From Pegoplata infirma (lineage: Eukaryota; Arthropoda; Insecta; Diptera; Anthomyiidae), in assembly GCA_963921195.1 (NCBI GenBank), contig OY992538.1:52132852-52196851 (forward strand): a DNA stretch of 64,000 bases. Direction: 5' to 3'. This document shows, piece by piece, positions 9,860 to 22,796 of this stretch. Made by a program: the position numbers and the translations under genes. Position 1 is the stretch's first letter, and each line of letters begins with the position of its first letter. The notes under the pieces are model-generated. The model searched no databases and was not told where the DNA came from. It worked only from the letters and a program-made list of their open reading frames with translations.

Positions 9860-11547
9860 GGCATTCCATGTCAAATCGGACACTTTGAAAAATTTATCGA
9901 ATTTTTAAAAATTGGATGTATCGAAATATATCCAATATATCGAATATAAATAATATATCGAATTTTTAAAAATTGGTAGTTTGTTCCTTTACTCAAACTT
10001 CTTTTACTCATAACTTCTTCAATAATGGTCCAAAATTAAAATTTTTGTTTTTCAAAATTTTTGTTTTTTTACGTACTTTTTAAAAAAAAATCCCCAAAAA
10101 ATCTTAAAAGCGCTCTAGTATGCGATTTTTAGGTTTTAAAATTTAAATCTCATTTTTGAAAATGTTTGTACTCTTCGATTTTTTTGAAATTTTTTTGTGT
10201 AAAACTTTAACAGATTCTACAAATTTTTTGCCCAGGAGGATCGTGGGATAACGATTATTACTATTTTTAAATTTTTTTGAAAAAAATTTATTGTAATTTC
10301 AAACAAAACGACATTTTTTAAAATTTGCTCCAACCGCTCTAACTGCCCTAATAGTGCCCTTAGAGCAACAAAATGTATGACCGAACCACAATATTTTTTA
10401 GTCCAAACATTTTCTCTGAACACACCTACCCTATATCTATAACTGTTAAGGCGGTCCCCATACATTTTTTTTATTTTTTGTAAATTTGTTTTATTTAATC
10501 AGCTTCTACCGGTCCAATGGTGCTTCCGAGAGGGGTCATTAGTGAGACCTACGCCCTATCCCACTCCCTAAGTAGGCTCCCATACAAATAACAGTTGGAG
10601 CAAATTTTATAAAAATATAATTTTGAATGGAAGCCTACTTAGGGAGTGGAGATAAGGCGTAGGTATGTTTCAAAGAAATGTTGTAGGGTAAAAATAAATG
10701 GGGGTCGGTCTCACTAATGAACCCTCTCGGACGCACCATTGGACCGGTAGAAAGAAGCTGATTAAACAAAACAAATTTACAAAAAATAAAAAAAAAAAAA
10801 TGTATGGGGACCGCCTTAACAATTAGATATAGAGGGTAGGTGTGTTTAGAGAAAATGTTTGGACTAAAAAAAATATTGTGGGTCGGTCATACATTTTGTT
10901 GCTCTAAGGGCAGTATTAGGGCAGTGAGAGCGGTTGGAGCAAATTTTAAAAAATGTCGTTTTGTGTGGTAGCCATCTTAGAAATTGGAGATGGGGTATTA
11001 GTTCGTTCTAAAGAAATATTAAGACGTAAAAATTAATGGGGGTCGGTCTTATAAATGACCCCTCTATGACGCATCATTTGAGCAGTAGAAATGATTTTAA
11101 GATTGAAAAATTACAATAAATTTTTTTCAAAAAATTTTAAAAAATAGTAATAATCATTATCCCACCATCCTCCTGGGCAAAAAATTTGTAGAATCGAAGA
11201 GTACAAACATTTTCAAAAATGAGATTTAAAATTTTAGACTTAAAAATCACATACTAGAGGGTTTTTTAGATTTTTTGGGATTTTTTTTTAAAATTACGTA
11301 AAAAACAAAAATTTAGAAAAAAAAAAATTTAAAATTTGGACCATTATTGAAGAAGTTATGGGTAAAAGAAGTTTGAGTAAAGCAACAAACTACCAATTTT
11401 TAAAAATTCGATATCTTTTGAACGGGTTATCAAAAAAATCTGAAAATTTACCACGAAAGAGTTTTCAAAGGGTACTAAAAACTGTAAGCAAATTGGGAAA
11501 ATCTAAAAAAAATTTTTTTTCAAAGTGTCCGATTTGACATGGAATGC
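9860..11547. mobile_element. Large foldback element, GGCATTCCATGTCAAATC ends
   Basis: The left end GGCATTCCATGTCAAATCGG and the right end are inverted complements, centred near 10704. Arms of about 840 bp pair over most of their length: for example TACTCAAACTTCTTTTAC at about 9990 with its complement at about 11370, and ACCGGTCCAATGGTGC at about 10509 with its complement at about 10740. No transposase frame is present; the minus frame at 10217-10465 is arm sequence. A related terminus appears at about 25380 and, with a different inner sequence, at 51712 and 55031. Confidence 0.7.
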
Positions 11548-11564
11548 TGGTCTTAGACCAATAG

Positions 11565-11631
11565 GTGTTACACACGGAATGACAAACTTATATATACCGT
11601 CTATCATTAAAGTGGAGGGTATAAAAACTAG
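11565..11631 (+). repeat. mini-me 3' end fragment
   Basis: Contains GGAATGACAAACTTATATAT followed by the terminal GTGGAGGGTATAAAAAC, the standard end of the mini-me copies elsewhere in this window. Confidence 0.6.
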
Positions 11632-12279
11632 TGCCTAACATCGAGTGCCTAATTTTTTTTTATTTGCAATTTTAAATCGAGGAAAGTAAGTCTCTGGATG
11701 GAAGTCGATCGTTTTATCATGATAATGAAGATTAAAGAATAATAAGATCGATTGAAAGCATTAATCTATTAAAAATATTGATATAAAAAAGATGGACACT
11801 CGACGTTAGGCACTCGTTTTTTGGAAAAAAAAAAAATCTTGAAATTCCTCATTTTCATAAGTGTAATTTTATTAACGTGAATACCCTTATTAATATTTTG
11901 GGTTTATGGAACCCGTTAAAAAATTCACACATTTTTTAAAATTTTGTATTAAAAACTTATAATCAAATTACGATTATATTAAGTGAAATTATAATTAACA
12001 TGTTTTAAAAAAGTGGTTGATATTTAAATAAAGGTTAGGCTAATATTTTACAGACTGGGATTTTTAGAATAATCTTTCAAAACCGTTTTAAGATTTATAG
12101 TTTAAAGTTTTTTTTTTGTGACAAAAACACTTTGTAAAATATTTTTGTGGCTTTTCAATGACTTTTAAAGATTGTTTAGTGGGTTCATCCGAAATTTACG
12201 GTTTTGCTCATAACTTTTTAACCACTCTCGCTGAAATTCAATTACAATAACGGTATTTGGCTATTGTACAGCAACTAAT

Positions 12280-12532
12280 AAAGATATGGACATTTTCAAA
12301 AGCGATTATGAAAGCTGATGAAATTTCTAGTATTTTAAATGTGTCACTTCGTGTTTCTACCGGTTCGTTTAAGTTATATAGGCCAATACCGTTATAATAC
12401 CGTTTCAAACGGTATTATAAAGGTATTGACCTATATTTCGAAAACGAACCGGTAGAAACATGAAGTGACACATTTAAAGTACTAGAAATTTCATCAGCTT
12501 TCATAATCGCTTTTGAAAATGTCCATATCTTT
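12280..12532. repeat. Palindrome with about 120-bp arms
   Basis: Arms meet near 12405. The left arm has ATGGACATTTTCAAAAGCGA, TGTGTCACTTCGTGTTTCTA and CGGTTCGTTT; the right arm has their close complements. The centre reads CCGTTTCAAACGGTATTATA. Confidence 0.7.
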
Positions 12533-12642
12533 ATAAAAAATACTTATTTCGACCAAAATTTATGTGCGAATTTTTCGACCAAATCCGGCTTAAAAATTTA
12601 GAAATTTTGCGTACTTTATTGGAAAAATATTTAAAAAAATTC

Positions 12643-13907
12643 CAGGGGGGGTGAAATAAAGCCATAGGCAATAAGGCCATATGGCCTTATTTCTCAATTC
12701 AATGGGAAATAATGCCATATGGCTTTATTACCAACACCATTGAGTAATAAAGTCATATTGATTTTGCAACCAAAGTGGAAATAAAGCCATATCAGTTGAA
12801 AATGTGGAAATATATTTCCCCGTAAATCCTGCTACCCAAAAAAAAATATTAAGCGAAGCCGCTAAATTAATTTATGGAGTCGGTAATCCCTTAGCCCGGC
12901 CGAAGGCCGGCTACGCAGAAATTTTTTTTTTGACTATCTTTAAATTAAAAAACCACATATACCACGATCCTCGGAACTTAGAGGGGTCTAGAGGCACCAA
13001 TTTTTTATTGGCAGGGTTTTTAATTTAAAAATTGTTTAACAAAAAAAGTTTGTCTGTGTAGCCGGCCTTCGGCCGGGCTTAGGAATTACAAAATCCATGC
13101 ATTAAACCCACCCTCTCCGCAAAGTAAAGCTTTCTAGGGTAGCAGGCCTTTGCGCTATCAAATTTGTAATGCCTCAAAAAGGCCTGATAACCAAAATAGC
13201 TTTGGTTTGCAGAGAGGGTGGGTTTAATGCATGGAGTTTGTAATCCCTAAGCCCGGCCGAAGGCCGGCTACGCAGAAAACCTTCATTACAAAAAAACCAA
13301 TCATACAAGTCGTAACTTCGAGATTTCGCCAAAAAAAAAAAATATTTCGGATTTTTTGACAATTTTGTTTTGGGAGAAATAACATTTTTAAACCTATCAT
13401 TTTGGGCTATATGTCGCAGCTTGGGCGATATGACATTTACGGTTTTGGGCGATAAGACCTTGAGTTTTTTATTTAACTTTCTTTAAATTAAAAACCCACA
13501 TTCCAGGAACCTCTGAACTCAGAGGGGCCTAGAGGCACTATTTTTTTGTTAGCAGGATTTTTAATTTTAATTTAAAGATTGTTTAACAAAAAAGTTTTTC
13601 TGTGTAGCCGGCCTTCGGCCGGTCTTAAGGATTACTAACTCCATAAATTAATTTAGCGGCTTCGCTTAAAATTTTTTTTTTTGGGTAGCAGGATTTTAGT
13701 GGAAAAATTTTTCCACATTTTCCCCTACACTCTCCGGAAATTAATGACGAATACTTTTATAAATTTTCAAATGAGTAATAAAGCCATATATGGCTTTATT
13801 TCCAACAGTGGTTGGTAATAAGGCCATATGGCTTTATTTCTCAACTCATTGGGAAATAAGGCCGTATGGCCTTATTGCCTATGGCTTTATTTCACCCCCC
13901 CCAAAAT
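12643..13907. mobile_element. Foldback element with GGGGGGTGAAATAAAGCC ends
   Basis: Inverted ends GGGTGAAATAAAGCCATAGG lie at about 12645 and 13905, followed by repeated CCATATGGC palindromes on both sides. Inside are inverted copies of CTAGAGGCAC, CGGCCGAAGGCCGG and TAATTTATGGAGT-type words, indicating nested or progressively folded repeats centred near 13275. Frames at 12804-13028 and 13174-13362 lie within the arms. Confidence 0.65.
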
Positions 13908-13914
13908 TCCACAG

Positions 13915-14530
13915 ATGCTGATTTTTAATATTTTTTTTTATCCAAATTGGTCTCAAAAGTTGGAAAATGTTAAGTGTGTTATCTAAAAATTATTAAAAAA
14001 GATAAAAACGCGATTTTGAATCAAAAATGCTGATCTTGGATTTTGGTCCACAGATGCTGATCCGCATTTCGGAGCAAAATCATGTTTTAATATTTTTTTT
14101 TTAAATATTTTTTAGATGACAAAAGTTGGAAAAGGTTAAGTGTGTTATCCGAAAAATATTAAAAACATATAAAAACGCGAATTTGGTCCAAAAATGCTAA
14201 TCTGCGATCTTGGTCCACAGATGCTAATCTGCGATCCTGGTCCACAGATGCTGATCAGCATTTCGGACCAAAATAGTGTTTTTATATTTTTTTAATAGTT
14301 TTTTTTAGATAACACACTTAACATTTTCAAACCTTTCAGACCAATTTGAATAAAAAAAATAATTTTTATGTTTAAAAATCAGCATCTTTGGGCCAAAATC
14401 GCGGTTTTTGAATTTTTTAAATATTTTTCCAATGAAGTGCGCAAAATTTCCGAATTTTTGAGCCGGATTTGGTCAACAAATTTAGACATGAATTTTGGTC
14501 GAAATACGTAATATTTTTTTTTTCAACTTT
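13915..14530. repeat. Repeat family with GGTCCACAGATGCTGATC phrases
   Basis: Several direct and inverted copies of GGTCCACAGATGCTGAT and TTTGGACCAAAAT, ending near the phrase GACCGCTGGTTGCCGACT (14529). The same family lies at 25690-25925 and 44460-45030, where the GACCGCTGGTT phrase recurs. Confidence 0.55.
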
Positions 14531-15595
14531 GACCGCTGGTTGCCGACTGAACTTGAACTTTCTTTGTTGAAAAAAAATTTCATTTGTCGGATCAACAGAT
14601 TGTGTTTAATGAATTTCTTTGTTGAAAAAAAAATTATCATTTTTTACTTTTGTCAGATCAACAAATTGTGTTTGTTGAATTTGTTTGTTAAAAAAAACAA
14701 AAATCTTTTTTCAATAATCAAACTTAACAAATATTTGTTGATATTACAAATTTCAGTACAGGAGCACTTTCAGTGAAAAAAATTAATTGTATTCACAAAT
14801 ATGGGGGTCAACATAACAATGAGTTTTTTTCTTTTTGTATTTTTTGTAGTTTTTTGACGTTTTTCAAACGTCTTTGATAAAAAAAAATTTAAACTTCAGT
14901 GGGTCATAAAATATATATTCGAAAAAACTTTCCAAAACACTTTGTTGATTTTGTTCATTTGGCATAGACGCCATTGAGGCTCAAGTCGATGACCCAAAAT
15001 TTGTTGCACAGTGTTATAATTTTACAAAAAATGCATAAATTTTCATAAATTTAAATAAAAATTAAGCTAATGTAATAAATAAATATCATTTTAACATTCC
15101 CCTTATTATAATGATCACAAAATGTACCATATGCAGTCATAATTGTTAGCGAAAATTCATAGCAACAAAAATATTTCCAGAGGTGAAATTCAAACTACAC
15201 AACCATATTTAGTGAAATATTGAAATATTTTGCTCCAATTAACAGCGTAAAACGACAGCCAGCAATTCATTATTAACAATTAGACAATGTTTGATGTTTG
15301 CTAACAACAAAACTGGTCTTTAAGTAAGTAAATAAATAATAAAACAAAAATATTTTAAAATGAATCACACAACAAAATGTAACACGTCAAAACGCGTCAA
15401 ATAAAGTTAACAATACGTTCGAAAAGAGTAAAAAAAAAAAAAATAATACTATCTTTTGCTAAATATCAGATAAAAAACTGACAGATCAAATTACTGCAGT
15501 GCGTAAAATTTTGTTGTTAGAAGATACAAAAATATTAAAAAATAATCCCGTGTTAAAATTTAAAGATTTTTTACGATTATGTCGCATTTGATTTA
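14531..15595. other. AT-rich intron DNA, no gene seen
   Basis: Contains imperfect direct repeats of TTGTTGAAAAAAAATT and GATCAACAAATTGTGTTT between 14560 and 14760, then unique-looking AT-rich sequence. The plus frame at 14495-14776 consists of this repeat and is not supported. Confidence 0.5.
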
Positions 15596-15930
15596 AAACA
15601 AGTAAAAAAGTTAAATTCGGCCTTGCCGAATGCAGTGATACCCTCCACAATTTCAAGATTATTGCAAAAAAAAATTTTTACTTTTGAAAAAAAAAAATCC
15701 GCGATTTTTTTCTTTTTTTTTCCAAAAATATGTTCGTACTTGTTTAAATACCATTTGGTGTTCAATTATTTCCACAGACAGACAGACGGACATCGCTAGA
15801 ATGTCTTAAAATCGATCGGGCATCATGAATATATATACTTTATGGGATCCCAGACCGATATTTCGATGAGTTACAAACGGAATGACAAACTTATATATAC
15901 CCTCTATCACTAAGTGGAGGGTATAAAAAT
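15596..15930 (+). mobile_element. mini-me retroposon-like repeat
   Basis: Begins AAAACAAGTAAAAAAGTTAA, has the GCCTTGCCGAATGC hairpin-like segment, a short GACAGACAGACGGACATCGC tract, ATATATATACTTTATGGGAT, TTACAAACGGAATGACAAAC and the terminal GTGGAGGGTATAAAA. Mini-me elements of dipterans are known to carry a TA-rich tract, a (GTCY)n tract and a conserved core like this one. Confidence 0.75.
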
Positions 15931-16283
15931 ATAATTTAGCGAAAAGGTGACTTTGTTTTAGAGCATCATAAGTCAAAATCTTATCTAGGTTTATGAGATG
16001 AATTTGACTTACGGTGTGGGTGAAGGTTTTATGTATTAGGTTTTTAAAAAAAATATTTAATCAAAATCAGATGCTTTTTTAATCTTACAATCTCTTTTTT
16101 ATATTTATTTAAGAGATAAAAAATATTATGATAAATTTTCAACTCCCGGGGTGTTGTTGGTTACAAAGTCTACAAGATATTATTACAATTACCGGTATAT
16201 ATTTTTACTGACTGTAGTTAAAAACAAAATCGGTAGTCTATTATTTTATATTCCATTACTTATATAAATTTTATATTGGCCGT

Positions 16284-16432
16284 ATTCATTTAAACTCGTA
16301 TACACCAATTATACCGTATAAACTTACCAAACTTATTTTTTATAAATGTAGTTTGACATAAATTGTATAAATTTATCAGACTTATATATTATACGAGGTG
16401 TTTATACGGTTAAATGAATACCACTATTATAA
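16284..16432. repeat. Short inverted-repeat element (about 150 bp)
   Basis: GTATTCATTTAAACTCGTAT on the left is mirrored by ATACGGTTAAATGAATAC on the right. Too short to code for protein; MITE-like. Confidence 0.5.
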
Positions 16433-16690
16433 AATTCATACCTTTTATCAGAACACTACTTTATAAGTAATAACGCAGTACATAAGTAGTATGCATTCAG
16501 GGTTGCATTGAATCGGAATGGGACGAAACCTAAAGCAGATGAAAGTTGACATTTTACATAACAAAATCCTCAAGGTGTTTTTTTAGTGGATTATAATCCA
16601 CTGTGCACCGTTGCGTATGATTGTTATTTAAAGGCAACTCCAAAATTAAGCATACGCCTTCAAATGCGTGTAAAAAATCTAGCGCTGAAC

Positions 16691-17409
16691 TACCCAGTTG
16701 GAAAATGTGTCACTGAGGAAATTTCCACAGTGATTCCTTGAGGAAATGTCTTCAGGCTCTGACAAATCATAGGCAATCCTTGATGACATGTCCTAACATT
16801 GTCACCACTGAATGTTTGCTTTAAGAGTGTGGACAATTTCTCTAAGACGTCTAAAAGGAAATGTCTTCAGAATAGCAGTATATTAAATTAGAATTTTAAA
16901 TCTGGGCAACTCTTCAATTTCCCAGAAAAAGATGGCAATATTATCGACTTAATTAAAATAAAATCAAAATCTAACAAGTAGAATAAAAGTAATAAATAGA
17001 CAAACAATTTTAAAAATAAAGTTTGGAACAAGTGGTTAGGTGTGGGACTAGTAAACTGAAGGTTCCAGGTTCAAATCCAGTTGGGACTAAAAAAGGCGAA
17101 AAGTTTTTTCTAAATATGAAAAAGATAATTTATAAAGGAAAATGGATAAAAGTAAAAACTAAAGGAAATACAAAATTTTTTTGTATTTTCGCATGACCTA
17201 TGTCAGACATTTCCCCAAAGAAGTCTTAGGTGACATGTCCCCAGAAGGTCAGCCCTGACCACAGCTGACTTTGAGTGAGGACATTTTGAAAATTTGTATG
17301 AAACTGTCCTCAACCCAGTACATAGAGATGTCTTGTGGATGTCAGGTGTGACTCTGACATGTCATCGCTCCGTCACTGAGAATGGCTCGAGGACGTTGCC
17401 AACTGGGTA
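16691..17409. mobile_element. MITE with TACCCAGTTGG ends and an internal tRNA-like module
   Basis: The ends TACCCAGTTGG and CCAACTGGGTA are inverted. Inside are CTGACATGTC-like and GACATTTCC-like subterminal words in both orientations. A second, truncated copy in the opposite orientation starts at 52011. The minus frame at 17362-17580 overlaps the end and is not a gene. Confidence 0.7.
17024..17090 (+). repeat. tRNA-like sequence (Pol III boxes) inside MITE
   Basis: AAGTGGTTAGGTGTGGGAC resembles an A box region and GGTTCAAATCC at 17068-17078 is a B-box match. The acceptor stem is not convincing, so this is a tRNA-derived module rather than a working tRNA. Confidence 0.45.
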
Positions 17410-19633
17410 AAAAAAGCGTTTAAGTTTTGTTATGAAATGTGTAAATTTTTCATTTGCTTTTGGTTTGATCCCATTACGATTTTTGTTGTTGCACTGTGTT
17501 ATTAGTGACAGCACACTGTAAAAAACGTTAAATAAAACAAAATAAACTGTAAATTCAATTAAATAAAAGACAAATAACATTTTTCAATAAACGAAGATCT
17601 AGATACCTGAAGTTTGGCGCGAATATGTCTTTCGTCGTAAATGGGCAAAATTGGACCAAGGGGATTAAAGTTCCCCCCTTGAAAAGCTAAACCAACCTCC
17701 GAAAAACACCATTTTGTTACATGTTTTTTGTATTTTTGTTAAGCAAATAAAACATTTTTATGTTAAAAAAAGTTTAAGGTCCTTTACTTTTTTAGATCCG
17801 TCCACTTTTGAGGAAGTGGATATAGTAATATTAATAATGATAAAATTGTATAACTTAATTGCAAAAGGCATACCATTCCCGGGAATACCGATAACCGGGA
17901 AATGAGGGCACTAGTTCATACACATTTAAGGGATAGGGTGGATCTAGACCCCGTTGGCTCGAGATCCCATTGGATCCTTTAAGGGTCACAATAGATTTTT
18001 ATCGAAAAATTCTGCAAGGTTCGCTCTCTACCTTGCTTAGTTTTTGAGATACGGAATTTTAGGGCCTGATTGGGTCTTGAGAATCTTAATAACTCGATAA
18101 CTCAAAAATTATTACTCGGAAATATTTAGGATATTTCACGATAGGGTTTAACTAGTCAAAAAATCAAAAAATTTTACAACATTATTTCGATGTGCGAAAT
18201 AACGAATGATTTTGTATAACACGTGCCAAGGTTTTGGATTTTTGAAAATATTGAAAAAAATTGTCTTGCGATAAATCACGGGTTTCGTTTTTTGAAATTT
18301 GCAAAAAATGCAATATTTTATTTAAACTTATTTGAGCCAAAAAAAATACCGCAATTTTTGGCAAATTTCAAATAGCGATATCTCAAAAACCGTTCGAACG
18401 TTTTTCCATTTTTTTTTGGAAATTTGTGTTCAGCTTAAATTCATAAATATGATTGATCGCAAGACATATTTGTTTTATTATTTTTTTCAGACAATTAGGA
18501 AAAACAAAAGTTGAAAAAAATGTAACTCTAGAGTATTATGCATGGATTTTATTTTGGTGTTGTAGACAATTGGAAATGGTGTTGTTTACCATTTCCAATT
18601 GTTTACCATTTATAACTTTCGAAACGTAAACTAGAATGTAAATACCTATAGAATATTTTCCAAATACATATTTACATATTAATAACTACTATTATTATTT
18701 ATTAGAAAACCATTAACAATTACAAGTGATTAAAAAGTTGTGGAAAATTTCAATATTTAAAAACAACAGTACATAAGTAGGATGCAAACAGGGTGTATAT
18801 TCGAGGTATTTTCTTATATGGCGACAAATACGTTTCTACTTATTTTGTTTTAAAGAAAAAAATTAAATCGGAACATGTAAACAAGAAAATAATGTAAAAA
18901 ACATTTTAAATTATTAATCTGAAGAAAATTTTGAGTAGGAAATTGTAAACCATTTGCAACAATTATCAATCACATTAATATTTTAGATTTTTTTACGGTG
19001 TACAAACATAATTTTTTGATTTATTGAAAAATGTTATTTGTTTTTTATTTAATAGAATTTAAAGTATTTTTTCATTTACTTTTTTGCTGTTCTATAAATA
19101 ATATGTACTATAGATTGTTAAAAAAACTTTTTTTTTGGTTCATTGCTTTCGCTTGATTCTTGTGTTTTTCTTCTGTTTGTCGTGTTATTTATATAAAACG
19201 TCAAAAGTTACACCGAGTGCTGTCACTAATACTTGTACGCATTTAATGCACCCCTGTTTATATACTACAATTGTACTGTGGTAAAAAACTTGTGAATCAT
19301 TTGAATAAGTTTTGCATTCCCTTCATGACTGTAGTTGTTATAGTAAATGGTGTTAGTTGCTTTTTAACCAAAAATGTAGTTGTTTTTTTAGTGACTATTT
19401 CTGTCCCCTTAACCCATTTCGATCCTCTGTTCGATTTTTCGAACAGTAAAGAACACCTTTTTCAAAAAAAAATTTATAAATGAAGAGGTTAAATTTCATC
19501 TTTTTGCAATTAAAAAAAAATCCCCCTTGACCACCGCAATTTATATGTCCATGAAATGCAATGCAAATTAGCACAGAAATTGTTTCAAACAAAAACGAAA
19601 ATTTAGCATTTTTTGATTTTCGGCTTTTAATTT
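17410..19633. other. AT-rich intron DNA with repeat fragments
   Basis: A mini-me-like internal segment lies at about 17590-17720 (compare 28060-28170). A short palindrome (CAATTGGAAATGGT and ACCATTTCCAATTG) lies at 18569-18603. GTTATTAGTGACAGCAC at 17498 has an inverted counterpart GTGCTGTCACTAATAC at 19217, which could mark the ends of a decayed 1.7 kb element. Frames of 60-70 codons here have no recognisable domains. Confidence 0.45.
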
Positions 19634-19900
19634 TTATACCCTTTAACCACAGTATGGGGGTATACTCACTTTGTCATTCCGTTTGTAACGCATCGAAATA
19701 TCGGTCGGGGACCCCATAAAGTATATATATATTATTGATCCACGATCGATTCTAAGACATTCTGTGAATGTCCGTATGTCCGTCCGTCCGTAGGTTAGGC
19801 AAAAACTTGCTTAAAGTTTTATCCACTTCGGTAACATCGGTACGTAGTTTTTCGTTTATAATGATTTTAAAGGATTTCAAGAGCTTTGACAAGGAGAGAA
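19634..19900 (-). mobile_element. mini-me copy, reverse orientation, truncated
   Basis: Reads TTTTTATACCCTTTAACCAC, then ACTTTGTCATTCCGTTTGTAACGC (in part), TATATATATTATTGATCC and a GTCCGTCCGTCC tract. The inner boundary fades after about 19900. Confidence 0.65.
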
Positions 19901-20572
19901 CTTTAAAAACGGCCTTTTCAATAAAGGGTTAATTATTTACAAAGCAATTACACCTTGAAGCAGAAAAATTTTTACCTCTAAAAGTCATTGTTTTTTTCCA
20001 ATCACCCTAAATAATTGATGAAGTGCATAATGTATTAAGTTATTGTGGCCCATTCATTTCGTTATAAATTTAAATAACATACAAACGCATACATGCCATT
20101 TTAATGAGTACAAAGAAAAATCAATAAATACAATTTAATACTTATTGAAATTGCATTTTATCGGTGCTTTTAACAAGTAATTGAAAACCACATAGTCGTT
20201 TTTGTCACTTTTACCGTCATTATTAAAATTGTAATAAGTTTTAATAATAATGACAATGTCAGTTGTCCTTAATTAAATTTACTGTGTTTACATAAATAAT
20301 AAAGAGAGAATAGCAAACCTATTCGTAACACTGTGGGATATTTTTGCTGAACTATTTTTACATCATGTTTAAATTAATTAAAACAACATTATCCTTGGCC
20401 TATTGAAAAAAAAAGTCCTATTAAGTAAAACAATGGATGACAGTTTTTAAATCGACAAAGTATTAAAAAATAAAATCAATTTGGGTGAGTCTACCCCCTA
20501 TAATGTCCAAATTTAATGAATTAAAATTTAATATGAGTAAAAACTTTTTCATTTTTATGATTTTTCTCTTGG
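19901..20572. other. Intron DNA, nothing recognised
   Basis: Moderately AT-rich, apparently unique sequence. I see no exon, RNA or repeat boundary in it. Confidence 0.4.
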
Positions 20573-20574
20573 TT

Positions 20575-20830
20575 TAGCCGAAATGAGTTTCAATGGAATG
20601 AATGATTTTATTCCAAACACTATAATATTTTCGCTGCGTTGTGGCGTCGACGTTTGCCGTCGAGGAAACAAAGTTTCCAGTTGAAATCCCGGAAAAAGTC
20701 ATTAAGCTCAGCCCAACGAGCCTTCTCATAAATAAGAACTGAACGCTTCGCAGCTGTTGTTAATACGTTACGAAGCTCGGCGTACGAAATGAATGCGGAA
20801 ATGGTGAAGTGATTCAAATTAACAAGAGGT
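20575..20830 (-). pseudogene. Possible LINE fragment (endonuclease-RT linker)
   Basis: The minus frame contains LRNVLTTAAKRSVLIYEKAR, WAELNDFFRDFNWKLCFLDG and KRRRHNAAK. The pattern of an aromatic-rich K-ARW-LN-FF-(D/E)-FNW-CF block resembles the segment after the endonuclease domain in non-LTR retrotransposons. Base composition is much richer in G+C than the flanks. There is no adjoining RT motif, so it is a fragment at most. It could also be an unrecognised exon. Confidence 0.35.
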
Positions 20831-20989
20831 GCAAATGTTCTTTCTTTCTTACATTCACTTAAAAAATTATGTCATTAACTGTTTGTAGTTTATTTTAAAA
20901 ATTTTACGTTCAGTCGTTTTTAAAAGAAAAGACATTTGTTTGATGTTCAGTTTTTATCAATGACTACTTCTGTTCTTTGTTTCAAAAAT

Positions 20990-21140
20990 AACACACTAAA
21001 AAATAAAGACTTTCATTAACATTTAATTTTTAAAGTCATTATTTTTTGTTCTGTAAGTAAAAACTGCTGATTATTCTTTAAATTTTTAATGATTTATGTA
21101 AGTAATTTTTTTTTTTTTAAATTGTTGGCATTTTTTAATG
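20990..21140. repeat. Repeat shared with 33790-33960
   Basis: The words TTTTTTGTTCTGTAAGTAAAA, TTTTTAATGATTT and AAATTGTTGGCATTTTTT match a stretch at 33800-33900, where they run directly into the tRNA-like GGCACGATG segment. Here the two parts are separated by other DNA, including the hAT-like insertion at 21237-22796. Confidence 0.5.
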
Positions 21141-21236
21141 AGATATCTTTAGTTTTTACCTACACAAGTAGGTTATTTTTTTGTAGAAAAAAAGTTCAAA
21201 CAATTATTTATAGAAATATAAAAACATGTTTGTATC

Positions 21237-22796
21237 CAAACCTGTAAAAAACTTAAATAAAAGTATTTTCAAGTAAGTACGCAAATACTTGTACTTGAAA
21301 TATTCAAGTATAAATATTTTTTACTTACTTGAATAATTTTTCAAGTAAGTAGATATATACTTGTACTTGAAATTTTCAAGTACAAGTATTTTCAAGTATT
21401 TTTTATTTGAAACAAAATTTCATCAAGTAAAATACTTGATAAACATTTTGTTCAAATAAAAAAATTGAGCAACAATTTTTGGAAATAATAAACATAAATA
21501 TTGCTTTTATGAAATTGTCAAAAAAAAAAAAAATAATTTTTAATTAAATTTTTTACATAATATTAGTTTTCTGTGTGTTTTTCTTTATTGCATATATTAT
21601 GCATATGACATCTAATTGGAGAATAAGGAGAAGAAAAAACACGAATATGTATCCCTCAATTGTCACAGAGTGGCTCCTAGAGGGGAGAAATGCAAGACCA
21701 ACCTCCATTATTTGTTACATCAAAGCATTTTTACTAAACAAACCTACTCCCTATATCACCTCCCTAAGAGGTTTCCCAAAACAAAAAAAATATGAAATTT
21801 ACTTCCATCGCTCTGTCTCAAGGATGCCCCCAGACGAAACGATTGTATGACAGATCCTCAATTTCTAGCGGGTTGGTCACAACAAACCAACCCTCTATCT
21901 TCAATACTTAAGGCGGTCAATTTTTTGGTTTTTTGTAAACTTATTAGATTTGCTCCTACCGCTTCCATGGTGCCTTTTAGAGAGGTAAAATGTAATACCT
22001 TCATTAATTTTTGCCACCAACTTTTTTCTAAAGCATACCCACCCCAATTCCTTGCTAAAAAATTTCCACTAATATGATTTTTTACAATTTTTACTGCCAC
22101 GTCTAAAAAAGAGCGTTAATAAAAAAATACGCATGGTCTAACTACTAAAATGATTGATCATCTACATCAGCTTTTATAGGCTTATCGGGGAGTGCTTTTT
22201 TTTCCAGTGGGATTAAGTTGATGGTTGGCCCGAAAATGGGTCAATTTTGGATGGGGTTAGCGGGGATGTTAATTCTGCTGCGGAATCTTTCGTTTTCTGT
22301 TTGTACAAAATGACTTTTCATGAGATCCTTTAATGAAAAATCTTTTGGTTATAGTGTCATTTTATTCCCGCCTAACTAGTGGTTGATGAACAAACGAAAC
22401 ATATTTCTAAATTTCAAAAAAGTTTTGTTTGTAAACATGTTGCTTAAATATTTAATTTGGAAACATTTTTGTTTACAAAATTAATTTAAAAACATTTTGT
22501 AGTTATTTTTCACTTTAAGAAAATTTTCTTTTTATTTTACTTAAACAAATTTTTGTTTAAGTATTTTATTTCAACAAATATTGTTGCAAGTAAAAATATA
22601 CTTACTTGAACTTTTCGTCAAGTAAATACAAAATATTTGTACTTGAACATTTCAAGTACAAGTATTTTTTTACTTACTTAAATAAATTTTCAAGTAAGTT
22701 AAAAATACTTATACTTGAAATGTTCAAGTATAAATACAAAAATACTTGAAAAAAATTAATATAAGTAAATAAATACTTAAGTATTTTACAGGTTTG
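21237..22796. mobile_element. Non-autonomous hAT-like element, TSD TTTGTATC
   Basis: The ends CAAACCTGTAAAA and TTTTACAGGTTTG are inverted, and 8-bp duplications of TTTGTATC flank it exactly (21229-21236 and 22797-22804). The subterminal 150-200 bp on each side is packed with direct and inverted copies of CAAGTA / TACTTG, as expected for transposase-binding subterminal repeats of hAT elements. The interior has only small overlapping frames with no recognisable domain. Confidence 0.87.

Noticed and set aside
10217..10465. Minus-strand frame of 82 codons
   Set aside because: Lies in one arm of a large palindrome; no family resemblance.
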